NCBI GenBank assembly: GCA_017430535.1 | Contig: JAFRMR010000003.1 | Location: 310,001 to 374,000 of the forward strand | Reading direction: 5' to 3' | Source of the DNA: Clostridia bacterium | GTDB lineage: Bacteria; Bacillota; Clostridia; Oscillospirales; Acutalibacteraceae | DNA: 64,000 nt | Part shown: positions 16,084 through 24,785 of the stretch, piece by piece | Layout: every line of letters starts with the position of its first letter | Position numbering within the stretch: the stretch's first letter is position 1 | Position numbers and translations under genes: made by a program | Notes under the pieces: generated by a model | The model's database searches: none | Told to the model about the DNA's origin: nothing | The model's input: the letters and a program-made list of their open reading frames with translations, nothing else

Positions 16084-17103
16084 ATGAGCTACATTAAATT
16101 TGACCAGAGCAAGCCCCTTGATGTTATCCCCATTGGCAGAATCGCCATAGACTTTAACCCCACGGATATGAACATGCCCCTGAGTGAGAGCAGCAATTTC
16201 AACAAGTATGTGGGCGGTTCGCCTGCAAATATTGCCGTAGGCCTTGCAAGGCTGGGTGCAAAATGCGGATTTATTGCAAGAGTATCCGATGACCAGTTCG
16301 GCGATTATGTTGAAAATTACTTCAAAAAAGACGGCATTGATGTTTCACACGTTTTCAGGTGCGAGCACGGCGAAAACCTGGGGCTTACATTTACGGAAAT
16401 CCTTTCCCCCACCCAGAGCAGTATACTTATGTACCGTGACGGTGTGGCCGATCTCCAGGTCTGCGTTGACGATGTTGACGAAGATTATATAAAGCAGGCA
16501 AAGGCGGTTGTTATTTCCGGCACCGCTCTTTGCGCCAGCCCCTCAAGAGAAGCGGCCCTCAAAACCCTTTTCCTTGCAAAGAAAAACGGTGTAGTTGTAA
16601 TATTCGATATTGACTACAGAAGCTACACCTGGAAAAACAAGGATGAAATCTCACTTTATTACTCAATAGCAGCCAAGAACAGCGATATTATCCTCGGCTC
16701 AAGAGAGGAATTTGACCTGACAGAAGCTATTGAGGGCGTTTGCAAAGATGACAGAGAATCCGCAGCCCGCTGGTTTGGTTACGGCAACAAGATTGTTATT
16801 ATAAAGCACGGCAAGGAAGGCTCCTGTGCCTACCTTGACAACGGCGAAGCATATAAAGTGAATACCTTCCCCGTAAAGATGCTCAAGGGTTTCGGCGGCG
16901 GCGACGGATACGCAAGCGCATTTATTTATTCTCTGCTTCAGGGCAAAGAAGTTAAAGACGCGCTAGAGTTTGCAACAGCATCGGCCTCCATGCTTGTTTC
17001 TGCCCACAGCTGCTCCGCGGCAATGCCAAGCGCCGATGCAGTACAGGAATTCATTGATTCACTTAAACCTCAATGCGGCGAAGTGATCGAAAAACTCTCC
17101 TGA
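16084..17103 (+). CDS. iolC: 5-dehydro-2-deoxygluconokinase (IolC), PfkB family
   Basis: Phosphorylates 5-dehydro-2-deoxygluconate in inositol catabolism. The IolC-like N-terminus DVIPIGRIAIDFNPTDMNMPLSESSNFNKYVGGSPANIAVGLARLG distinguishes it from general sugar kinases; in the middle come GVADLQ, a Walker-like VVIFDIDYRSYTW and ILGSREEFDL. The PfkB C-terminal motif is FGGGDGYASAFIYSLLQG with the catalytic Asp (normal form GAGDAF, so slightly divergent). 339 residues. RBS AAAGGTGA. No other iol genes (iolB, D, E, G) are in the window. Confidence 0.88.
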   Translation: MSYIKFDQSKPLDVIPIGRIAIDFNPTDMNMPLSESSNFNKYVGGSPANIAVGLARLGAKCGFIARVSDDQFGDYVENYFKKDGIDVSHVFRCEHGENLGLTFTEILSPTQSSILMYRDGVADLQVCVDDVDEDYIKQAKAVVISGTALCASPSREAALKTLFLAKKNGVVVIFDIDYRSYTWKNKDEISLYYSIAAKNSDIILGSREEFDLTEAIEGVCKDDRESAARWFGYGNKIVIIKHGKEGSCAYLDNGEAYKVNTFPVKMLKGFGGGDGYASAFIYSLLQGKEVKDALEFATASASMLVSAHSCSAAMPSADAVQEFIDSLKPQCGEVIEKLS

Positions 17104-17129
17104 ACGGGACAGCATTCTGAATTTGGGTA

Positions 17130-17158
17130 TTGAAATTTCTCTGATAATATTTTAATAT
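17130..17158 (+). promoter_or_regulatory. Promoter of M28 peptidase gene
   Basis: TTGAAA (17130-17135), 17-nt spacer, TAATAT (17153-17158). Confidence 0.6.
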
Positions 17159-17197
17159 TGTATAGTCAATTATATACAGGAAAGAGGAGGCTACAAT

Positions 17198-18613
17198 TTG
17201 GAAAACAAAAAATACCAGGATGAGGCGTTTGAAATTATAGAATACGCCGCAAACGAAATCGGTTCCCGCCTTCCGGGCTCCGACAATGAAAGAAAATTTG
17301 CAAAGCATATGGGTGAAAAGCTGAAGAGCATCGGTATTAACCCTGTTAAAGAAGAATTTGCCGTATTCCCCAGATCGTCCATAGGCGGCATTCCCTACGC
17401 CGGCTGGGCAGGAGTTATTCTCTGCATAGCATCTTATTTTGCAAGAGCAATCCCCTACCTCTGGTTTGCAATGGCAGGCTTCGGCATTGTTGTAATCTGC
17501 TGGCTTATACTCAGCGTTTTCCTTTACAAGCCCTGGTTTGATATGTTCTTCAAACAGCAGATTTCACAGAATGTTTACGGCGAATTAAAACCCGAGGACG
17601 GCGAGTATGATTACACCATCATCCTTTCCGGCCATACGGACACAAGCTGGTGCTGGAAACATTCCGAGCACGCTTATAAATACAAAGACAAGCCCATACT
17701 CGGTATACTTGCCACCTACGGCAAAGTAGGTTTCGGCGCAATCTGTTTCTTTGTAATGGCTTTCTACTCAATTTTCCAGGCAGTTTATTACTCCGCACTT
17801 ATGGTATTCCAGTCCGAATGGGCTCTTATTGCGCAGTACGGCGCTCAGTACGGCTATACCAGCACCTTTGCAGATGTTTATAATGTGCTGGATAAGATTT
17901 TCCTTTTCCTTCCCGTTATCTGCTGCATCGGATGTTTCTTTGTAATTATGTGGGCTGATCCCCACCCCGAAAATGCTTCAAGAGGCGCTATGGATAACGC
18001 ATCCGGAATAGCCCTCTCCTATGAAGTAATAAAATATTTCAAAGAGAACCCCGAAAAAATGCCTCCCCGCTGCCGCATAGTTGACCTTAACTGCGGCTCC
18101 GAAGAAGCAGGCCTGAGAGGCTCAATGGCATTCACCGCAGAGCATAAGAACGATGATTTCTGCAAAAACGCCTGGAATATCAATATTGACTCTGTAGCTG
18201 ATGAAGACTATTTTGAAGTTGTTATCAAGGATGACTGGCAGTTCTGCCGCTTCGATAAAGACCTTGAGCAGATGTTCAAAGATACCTTCAATGAGCTCGG
18301 TATTGAAAGCAAAACCGGCGGCTGCATCCATAACCCCGTCGGCGGATGCGACAGCACACCAATGACCAGAGCCGGCATCAAATCAGTTACCTTTGCGGCT
18401 CAGAACCCCATACTCACCTACTATTATCACACCTGGAGAGATACTCCCGACAGATTCTCACCCGAAACCGTAGGCAAGGGATTTGATGTGATTCTCGGTG
18501 TTATAGATAAGATTGCCGCATTCCAGAGCGAAAACGCTCCCGCTGAAGTTCAGGAAGCTGCTGCAGAAGCTCCGGCCGAAGTCGAAGCTGAGACTGCAGA
18601 GACTGAAGAATAA
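17198..18613 (+). CDS. Membrane-inserted M28-family zinc peptidase
   Basis: Predicted aminopeptidase-like enzyme. The metal ligands can be followed: His and Asp in ILSGHTDTSW (about 148), Asp in GAMDNASGIALSYE (about 266), the Glu pair in CGSEEAGLRGSMAF, Asp in NINIDSVADED, and a final His in YYYHTWRDTPDR. Two hydrophobic blocks interrupt the fold: about 67-112 near the start, and about 170-255 (GKVGFGAICFFVMAFYSIF and FLFLPVICCIGCFFVIMWA) between the first and second ligands. The C-terminal 30 residues are an Ala/Glu tail. TTG start supported by AGAGGAGG. Confidence 0.85.
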   Translation: MENKKYQDEAFEIIEYAANEIGSRLPGSDNERKFAKHMGEKLKSIGINPVKEEFAVFPRSSIGGIPYAGWAGVILCIASYFARAIPYLWFAMAGFGIVVICWLILSVFLYKPWFDMFFKQQISQNVYGELKPEDGEYDYTIILSGHTDTSWCWKHSEHAYKYKDKPILGILATYGKVGFGAICFFVMAFYSIFQAVYYSALMVFQSEWALIAQYGAQYGYTSTFADVYNVLDKIFLFLPVICCIGCFFVIMWADPHPENASRGAMDNASGIALSYEVIKYFKENPEKMPPRCRIVDLNCGSEEAGLRGSMAFTAEHKNDDFCKNAWNINIDSVADEDYFEVVIKDDWQFCRFDKDLEQMFKDTFNELGIESKTGGCIHNPVGGCDSTPMTRAGIKSVTFAAQNPILTYYYHTWRDTPDRFSPETVGKGFDVILGVIDKIAAFQSENAPAEVQEAAAEAPAEVEAETAETEE

Positions 18614-18624
18614 TAAAAATATTT

Positions 18625-18660
18625 AAGAGCTTGCAAAGCGTGCTTTGCAAGCTCTTTTTT
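18625..18660. terminator. Terminator between convergent genes
   Basis: Near-perfect inverted repeat AAGAGCTTGCAAAGC-GT-GCTTTGCAAGCTCTT (18625-18655) followed by Ts. It ends the peptidase gene and reaches the stop codon of the opposing phosphoesterase gene. Confidence 0.88.
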
Positions 18661-20284
18661 ACGGCTGATATGCAACAGGAAAGCTTTCGTTGGAGTTTTC
18701 AAGGGTCAGGTAATTGTTTCGTTCGGCGTAGGCCCATTTCATGCCGAAAATTTTGCTTGCGCCGTCAAGGGGAATATAGAGGCGGTCTCTTTTGCCTCTG
18801 AAGACGGGTGCTTCAAGCCGGACGTCGCCTTTATCTGTTTCTGCTATATCGCTGTTTTCGTAAAATACGGCCTTTCTGCCGTAAACGGAAAGCGTGATTT
18901 TTCCTTTTTCGCGAAGCACATCGCCGCCCATAAAGGCAACAAGGGTACCGAAGGGCACAAACCAGAGGCCGTCTTTATTAACCGGCAGGTTTTCGGACAT
19001 ACAGAGCCCAGGATCAACGCCCTTATAGAATATTCTTGTTCTGCCGGGGCCGAAAACGGGGGCTATACGGCGTGGCAGGATTTCATCCATATCCTTATCG
19101 ATTACACATTCATCCACAATTCTGCCGTCATTGAGCTTTGAGGTAAGGGTAAGCTTGTTGCCGTTTACCTCAACTATTGTGTAGGCGCTGACCTTTTCCT
19201 CCTGAGGGTAAAAGGCGCAGTGCCATATTTTATCGCAGGTTTTACAGCCCGGGGGATTAAAATCGCCGTTGCCGAGCTGATAGTGAACCGTACCCTGGGA
19301 AGGCTTATCAAAAAGCTGCTCATTCCTTATGGGATAAGTGCGTGAAAAGTTATGCTCGTGGCCGGAGAAAAGCACATCCAGCTTTTCCATACATTCACGC
19401 ATCATCGGGTAGCCGTCATCATTGGAAAGATTGGGCCCGGCATAATACATGGGGAAGTGGTAGGAGCCGAATTTCCAGGTTTTGCCGCAGGAATCAATAT
19501 CCTTTGCCGCCCAGGTGTTCACAAGCTCCGGCTCATTTACGCCGAAAACATTGAAATGAGCGTTGCCGTAATTGAAAGAATAATTCTCGGTCTGCCAGCC
19601 CTCAGGGCCGTTCAATGGATAGGAAAGCCGGTGCTGGGTGTTGAAAAACTCAGCGGGCTCCGCATAATACCTGTTTTTTTCTTCGGGAAAATAAAACTCA
19701 AAGCCCCGGTTATCGTGATTGCCACAGGCCATCATATAGGGGCGGTATTCAATAATACCCTCAAGGCCCTCATACATTGCATTCCACTGTATTTCGTGCT
19801 GGCCGCAGTTGTTGTTATCCCCGGCGGTCAGTATGAACTTAAGATCCGGATTTTCCCTGAACACATCTTTAAGGAAAGCATTAAGGGCGCTGTAATCGGG
19901 ATTGTAGTGATCATCATCCTTCTGATGATCTGCAATGCACAAAAACTTGAAATGAGTAAGATTTTCCTCTTCGGTTTCAAAGTAATACTCGGCACTGCGG
20001 TTTTCGCTGTCACCGCAGGTGTAGTAATACCTTGTGCCGGGGCGCAGGTTTTTTAGCCTGACAAAATGGATGTTTGAGGTGTTCACATCGCTTTTGAAGG
20101 GCTCGGTTACTGCCGTCTCTTTTATTCTCTCTTTGCCCGCTTCGCCGTACTCAAGGTAGCCGCCTGTTACGGTGCAGTCCGTGCGCCAGGTAACGGCCAT
20201 GGTGGTTTTTGCATCATCATATATGCTCACCATAATATGGTCCGGTCTGGGGCCTGCAAAGCGGTAATTGGGCTGTCTTTCCAT
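18659..20284 (-). CDS. Purple-acid-phosphatase-like metallophosphoesterase with C-terminal copper-amine-oxidase-N-like domain
   Basis: Three parts: a fibronectin-like N-domain (about 10-105; TMAVTWRTDC, YLEYGEAGK, RPGTRYYYTCG) as in purple acid phosphatases; a calcineurin-type domain with CIADHQ, TAGDNNNCGQ, CGNHDNRG, SYHFPMY and SGHEHNFSRTYP; and a C-terminal module from about 420 (GLWFVPFGTLVAFMGGDV ... LYIPLDGASKIFGM) like the copper amine oxidase N/stalk domain of surface proteins. No signal peptide is visible although both flanking modules are usually extracellular. It starts 1 nt after the GH27 gene and ends the sugar cluster. Substrate unknown. Confidence 0.82.
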   Translation of the reverse strand: MERQPNYRFAGPRPDHIMVSIYDDAKTTMAVTWRTDCTVTGGYLEYGEAGKERIKETAVTEPFKSDVNTSNIHFVRLKNLRPGTRYYYTCGDSENRSAEYYFETEEENLTHFKFLCIADHQKDDDHYNPDYSALNAFLKDVFRENPDLKFILTAGDNNNCGQHEIQWNAMYEGLEGIIEYRPYMMACGNHDNRGFEFYFPEEKNRYYAEPAEFFNTQHRLSYPLNGPEGWQTENYSFNYGNAHFNVFGVNEPELVNTWAAKDIDSCGKTWKFGSYHFPMYYAGPNLSNDDGYPMMRECMEKLDVLFSGHEHNFSRTYPIRNEQLFDKPSQGTVHYQLGNGDFNPPGCKTCDKIWHCAFYPQEEKVSAYTIVEVNGNKLTLTSKLNDGRIVDECVIDKDMDEILPRRIAPVFGPGRTRIFYKGVDPGLCMSENLPVNKDGLWFVPFGTLVAFMGGDVLREKGKITLSVYGRKAVFYENSDIAETDKGDVRLEAPVFRGKRDRLYIPLDGASKIFGMKWAYAERNNYLTLENSNESFPVAYQP

Positions 20285-20285
20285 T

Positions 20286-21554
20286 TTATTTCTCCGTTTT
20301 GATTAGTCTTGCGCCGTGGGGCGGTACTTCAAGGCTGCCTTCGTAAGGTATATCCTCATTTTTCCACATATCGTGAACAAAAGATTTATCACATTCAAAT
20401 TCGATAATTCCCGGCGCAGAATCCGTATTGAACAGGGCAGTGTAAACGAATCTTTCGGACTGTGACTGCCAGATTATTTCGCCTTTGCCGTCTTTTTCAT
20501 CACGCCTTACCTGATGGGCTCCGAAAGAATTACGGTGCATTTCAAGTACCTCGGTGTTGGTAAGAAGAGAGAGGGTGAATTCATCGTTATAACGCAGGTC
20601 GCCGCCTATTATAAGAGGAGAGCGGAATATGCTCCAGAGGGTCATAAGGGTAATCTGCTCATCCTGCGTAAACTCTGTCCATCTGCCCTGGCCTTCAAAA
20701 TCGCAAAGAGCAAGACGCCCGATGGGCAGCATATCGCAATCCGGCCAGGCACCGGGGGTAACATACTCCTGCCACAGGTTGCACCTGCCGAACATTTCGT
20801 GAAGCTTATCCCAACTGTCCCAGAAATCCCCCGTAATACGCCACATATCCGCGTGCTCTGCAAGGTGGGCGTGCTCATTAACCGGAGCGGGGCCGGGAGA
20901 AAGGGAAAGCACAATCTGCCTGCCGCAGTTTTCTATGGCGTTCCTTATAAGCTCTATTTCACCTTTGGCTGAATAGGGCATATCAGGCCTGAACTCTGTG
21001 TTTGCAATATCATCGCATTTAACAAAATCAACACCCCAGGATGCGTAGAGCTCAAAAAGGGAATTATAGTATTCCCGAGCTCCTTCTGCATCGCAGTTAA
21101 CGCCATACATATCCGTATTCCAGGGGCATACGGAAAACTGCGCGGCTATATCCCTTGCGGTTTTGCCGGGAGCTTTAATCGGAGTGCCGAGATGCACCGC
21201 GAGCCGCGGTATTCCCCTCATAATATGAATTCCGAATTTAAGCCCCAGGGAATGAACATAATCTGCAATAGGCCCAAATCCCCTGCCCCCTGCAGAGGAC
21301 GGGAAGCGCTCTTCAGAGGGGATAACACGGGAATACTCATCTATGCACACAGGGGCAAAGTTATGGTAATGAAAGCCCGATGCAGTGGGCTCATACCACT
21401 GGATATCGCAAACAACATATTCCCAGCCGAAGGGCTTAAGGTGCTTTGCCATATATTCCGCATTTGCAATAAGCTGCTGCTCATTTACGGAAGCGCCGTA
21501 GCAATCCCAGCTGTTCCAACCCATAGGGGGTGTTAAAGCAAATTTTTCGTACAT
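20286..21554 (-). CDS. GH27-family alpha-galactosidase, intracellular
   Basis: Hydrolyses alpha-linked galactose from oligosaccharides; GH27 also contains alpha-N-acetylgalactosaminidases. Family motifs in order: LTPPMGWNSWDCYGASVNE (N-terminal signature), YVVCDIQWYEP, FGPIADYVHSLGLKFGIHIMRG, WGVDFVKCDDI (catalytic nucleophile Asp), and DMWRITGDFWDSWD (acid/base Asp region), followed by a C-terminal beta domain. No signal peptide, so it acts on imported sugar, matching the GPH symporter upstream. The gene overlaps the stop of rlmA by 1 nt and precedes the phosphoesterase by 1 nt. Confidence 0.92.
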   Translation of the reverse strand: MYEKFALTPPMGWNSWDCYGASVNEQQLIANAEYMAKHLKPFGWEYVVCDIQWYEPTASGFHYHNFAPVCIDEYSRVIPSEERFPSSAGGRGFGPIADYVHSLGLKFGIHIMRGIPRLAVHLGTPIKAPGKTARDIAAQFSVCPWNTDMYGVNCDAEGAREYYNSLFELYASWGVDFVKCDDIANTEFRPDMPYSAKGEIELIRNAIENCGRQIVLSLSPGPAPVNEHAHLAEHADMWRITGDFWDSWDKLHEMFGRCNLWQEYVTPGAWPDCDMLPIGRLALCDFEGQGRWTEFTQDEQITLMTLWSIFRSPLIIGGDLRYNDEFTLSLLTNTEVLEMHRNSFGAHQVRRDEKDGKGEIIWQSQSERFVYTALFNTDSAPGIIEFECDKSFVHDMWKNEDIPYEGSLEVPPHGARLIKTEK

Positions 21555-22369
21555 TACTCTTTCTCCTTGGTATAAATAAATATTCCGAATGCCGCCTCGG
21601 TTTCAAGGCGGGAAATATCGAGGACTTTATTCTGATCCTCTGCGCCTGTTTTGTAATAATATGGGGTCATCTTAAACAGATTGCTTATATCTTCTTTATC
21701 TTCAATAATCAGCGTTTTTCTGATTTCAGCATAATCTGAAAGTTTCAGAAGGCCGATATCATTCTGCGGCTTTTCATGGAGATAGGGCTTATCGTAAATA
21801 ACGGCTTTGAGCGAAAACAGATGATCCTCAAGGGGCACAACCCTTAAAAGGATACCGCCGGATTTAAGAACTCTTGCGTATTCTTTTTCTGCGTTCGGCG
21901 AAAAGCAGTTTATCACACAGCCAAAACTGTTATCCGCAAAAGGCATATCAAAAACTCCGGCAACTGCAAGAGGAAACTCAGCGCCCCGCTTTGCTGCATA
22001 TTCAAGCGCATCCTTTGAAATATCTATGCCGGCAAAATCAAAACCGGGATTATCGGCAAGTATGCCGCAGGAATAGTAGCATTCGCCGCAGCCTGCATCA
22101 AGAATACAGGCATTCGGAGTAAGATAACTGCGGCAGAGCTCACTGAGCTTACTCAATAGAAAGCCGTAATAACCTTTTGACAGAAAATCTTTCCTTGCCC
22201 TTACCATCAGTCTGTCATCGCCGTGATGCTTTTTTGATGACTGATTTGATAAGAGCAGATTAACATACCCGTATTTTGATTTATCAAAGCTGTGCCTGTT
22301 TTTACAGCAATACAAACTGCCTCTGTCCTCCAGAGGCAGCCCGCACACCGGACAGATAAAACTAATCAT
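21554..22369 (-). CDS. rlmA: 23S rRNA (guanine-N1)-methyltransferase, RlmA family
   Basis: SAM-dependent methyltransferase acting on a guanine in 23S rRNA helix 35. The start is placed at ATG 22369 because the protein then begins with the RlmA zinc finger FICPVCGLPL-(11 residues)-CCKNRHSFDKSKYGYVNLL; the frame is open much further upstream but without family similarity. SAM motifs: ACILDAGCGECYYSCG, FAGIDISKDALEYAAKR, and FADNSFGCVINCFSPN. The N-terminus overlaps the preceding isomerase gene by 8 nt. Its placement inside a carbohydrate operon is odd for an rRNA modification enzyme. Confidence 0.9.
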   Translation of the reverse strand: MISFICPVCGLPLEDRGSLYCCKNRHSFDKSKYGYVNLLLSNQSSKKHHGDDRLMVRARKDFLSKGYYGFLLSKLSELCRSYLTPNACILDAGCGECYYSCGILADNPGFDFAGIDISKDALEYAAKRGAEFPLAVAGVFDMPFADNSFGCVINCFSPNAEKEYARVLKSGGILLRVVPLEDHLFSLKAVIYDKPYLHEKPQNDIGLLKLSDYAEIRKTLIIEDKEDISNLFKMTPYYYKTGAEDQNKVLDISRLETEAAFGIFIYTKEKE

Positions 22370-23234
22370 TTGAAGCCCTGTATCTTTCAATTCTGCTGAC
22401 CATACTTCTGCCAAGCTCATACATAAACTTGCAGGCGGCAGGAAGCAGATCCCTGTGAAAATCTGCAAGATAATTATCAGCTTCAAAAGTGAAATCGCCG
22501 TTATAATCAATCTGAGCAAGAGCTTTGAGTATGCTTTCCCAATCCATGCTTTTTGTGTAAGGAAGGGTATGGTCATCGTGTATGCCGTCATTATCGTGAA
22601 CATGCAGGCAGCCGATTCTTTCTTTACCCATGGCTTTTATCATATAATCGGCGCTGCTGCCCACAAGGCCGCAATGACCTAAATCAAGGCAGGCGGTGAA
22701 CCAATCCTTATCAAGGGCATCCACATATTCATTAAATTCATCCGCAAGAGAGCAGACATTTGGTATTATTTTGCCCTTATGCCCCACACCCCACATATTT
22801 TCAAGGGCGATTTTAACATTGAAATCCTTTGCATAAGGCAAAAGCCGGTTATACATTTCAATATTGTTTTCAAACTTATTTTTCTTAAAGTAAACCGGAT
22901 GAACCACTATTATTTTAATGCCCATAAGGCCGCAAATCTCAAGGCATCTTTTCAGTTTTTCTTCTGTGGCCTTATTATAAACCGGGTCACCCTCCCTGGA
23001 AGAAGGGAAAGGCGCGTGAGCCTGCTCAAAAGTTACGCCGTATGATTCGGCAATGCTTTTAAGAAGAAGCACATGCTTTGCGTAGCCCGGACCATTGAGA
23101 GCATAATCCGGATTATCGCGCATAAACATCATGGAATAATCCAGCCCGTCAAAGCCCGCTTCGCAAAGGAGCCTGACGGCTCTTTCTTCGCCCAGGCGAA
23201 GGGCACAGTCATAGGTCTGGGTAACAACTTTCAT
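22362..23234 (-). CDS. Sugar phosphate isomerase/epimerase, xylose-isomerase-like TIM barrel
   Basis: AP-endonuclease-2/xylose-isomerase-like barrel of 290 residues. Metal ligand positions are recognisable: IALENMWGVG (Glu), CLDLGHCGLVG (Asp/His), CLHVHDNDGIHDDHTLPYTKSMDW (His/Asp) and DFTFEADNYL (final Glu). Related proteins interconvert keto sugars or inositol derivatives, but the substrate cannot be read from sequence. It lies directly between the GPH symporter (1-nt overlap) and rlmA (8-nt overlap). Confidence 0.85.
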   Translation of the reverse strand: MKVVTQTYDCALRLGEERAVRLLCEAGFDGLDYSMMFMRDNPDYALNGPGYAKHVLLLKSIAESYGVTFEQAHAPFPSSREGDPVYNKATEEKLKRCLEICGLMGIKIIVVHPVYFKKNKFENNIEMYNRLLPYAKDFNVKIALENMWGVGHKGKIIPNVCSLADEFNEYVDALDKDWFTACLDLGHCGLVGSSADYMIKAMGKERIGCLHVHDNDGIHDDHTLPYTKSMDWESILKALAQIDYNGDFTFEADNYLADFHRDLLPAACKFMYELGRSMVSRIERYRASND

Positions 23235-24760
23235 TATTCGGCCTCGGTTTTTTCAGCGCTCTGCCTTGCGGCAATTTCGGCAACCATTTCGGCCTGCCGT
23301 TTTTCGGTTATATTATAGAAGAGCATGGGAACAACGGTACCCACCATTGATAATGCACCTGAGAGAACAAGGAGCTTCCAGAGAATACCTTCGCCCTCGG
23401 GGGTAATAGGTGTACCGGAATTGGGGTTGATACCGGCCCAGTTGTATGAGAATACGCCGATGAAGGCGCCAAGTGCCATACCGATTTTATTGATAAGAGT
23501 CTGCATGGCGTAGCAGATACCTTCGCCTCTTTCGCCGGTTTTCCACTCAAGGTAATCAACGGTGTCGCCTATCATTGCGTAGGTAACAATATTGTTTACG
23601 CCCTGAGGAATACCGAGCAGCACAAGGCCGATGGCGCAGACAACCAGCTTCCACTTTGCATCATAGCCGATGAAATACATGGCAAACATTGTAACTGCGC
23701 CAAGAATATGAACGGCAATATATGCCCATTTCTTTGTGAATTTCTTGGTCATCCAGGGAACAAGCAGAGAAGCAACAAGTCCGCCGGGAACAACAAGGAG
23801 GGTTATTACGGAATACATACCCTCGTTTTTGAGTACATACTTTGCGAAATAGAGACCGCCGGTATAGGTATAAACCATCCTTGCGCCGCCCAGAATACCG
23901 GAGAGAACGATGAGAAGAAGCTGCTTGTTTTTGAAAAGCAGTTTTATGTTATGGCCGAATGAGGGAGGCGCTTCTTTGGAGGTAAACCTTTCGGTTGTAT
24001 TCTTAAAGCCGTAGAAGAACATCGGCACGGCGGAAACAACAAACACAAGAGCACAGATAAAATAGGTCCACTTAAGGGTATTGGCGTTTGCAAGGATATT
24101 TGCCTCGGTAACAACGCCGTCAACTTTATATTTTGCGGTAACGGCGGATGTGATAATGGGAACACCTACGGTAACGATACCGGCGCCGAGAGTGCACACA
24201 AGCCTTGCAACCGTAAGAATATTGCCCCTGACAATGGTATTATTGGTCATGCAGGTGCTCAGACCCCAGTAAGGAACATCAGCAACGGTGTAAATCATAG
24301 TCCAGAGAACATAAATAACCGTAATTATAACGAAGGTGCGCACTGCATAGGAATGGCTCTCAACAACGCTCTGACCGCTCCAGATGGGAAGGAAGCAGAG
24401 TAGAGTTGCAACGGCAATAGGTATAGCCATCCATTTAAGGAAGGGGCGACACTTGCCGTATTTGGTTCTGGTTTTATCAACTATAGAGCCCATTATGGGA
24501 TCGTTGAAGCCGTCATAAACTCTGGTAAGGAGCATTAAGAAAGCTACAGCCATTGAGCCGGAAATTGAGCCGATTTTTACCTCGGCAGAGCCGAAAAGCA
24601 GGGCGTCGGTTATAAACACGGTAAGATATGAACCGACTATGGTGCATATAAAGTTCTGACCGAATCCAGTAATGCTGTAGGCAACAGCTTCTTTGGGTTG
24701 CACACCTTCCCCGGGGGTTGTGCCGAAGACTTTGTGTAACAAGGTTTCTACTTTACTCAT
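23234..24760 (-). CDS. GPH-family (glycoside-pentoside-hexuronide) cation symporter
   Basis: Imports a glycoside together with Na+ or H+. Twelve hydrophobic segments in 508 residues; the family signature is seen in the first cytoplasmic loop as NDPIMGSIVDKTRTKYGKCRPFLKW, and again in the middle as YWGLSTCMTNN. It starts 25 nt after recO. The N-terminus carries a short extension (TLLHKVFGTTPGEGVQPKEAVAY) and the C-terminus a charged tail. Its neighbour GH27 suggests an alpha-galactoside such as melibiose as cargo (inference). Confidence 0.92.
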   Translation of the reverse strand: MSKVETLLHKVFGTTPGEGVQPKEAVAYSITGFGQNFICTIVGSYLTVFITDALLFGSAEVKIGSISGSMAVAFLMLLTRVYDGFNDPIMGSIVDKTRTKYGKCRPFLKWMAIPIAVATLLCFLPIWSGQSVVESHSYAVRTFVIITVIYVLWTMIYTVADVPYWGLSTCMTNNTIVRGNILTVARLVCTLGAGIVTVGVPIITSAVTAKYKVDGVVTEANILANANTLKWTYFICALVFVVSAVPMFFYGFKNTTERFTSKEAPPSFGHNIKLLFKNKQLLLIVLSGILGGARMVYTYTGGLYFAKYVLKNEGMYSVITLLVVPGGLVASLLVPWMTKKFTKKWAYIAVHILGAVTMFAMYFIGYDAKWKLVVCAIGLVLLGIPQGVNNIVTYAMIGDTVDYLEWKTGERGEGICYAMQTLINKIGMALGAFIGVFSYNWAGINPNSGTPITPEGEGILWKLLVLSGALSMVGTVVPMLFYNITEKRQAEMVAEIAARQSAEKTEAE

Positions 24761-24785
24761 TTTGTTGTTCCCTTCTGTATTATTA

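Noticed and set aside
19352-20056. 234-codon open frame opposite the phosphoesterase gene
   Set aside because: Antisense shadow; the minus-strand gene shows complete catalytic motifs.
22370-22603. 78-residue N-terminal extension of RlmA with hydrophobic stretch
   Set aside because: It overlaps the isomerase gene in another frame, lacks family similarity, and the zinc finger begins just after ATG 22369.
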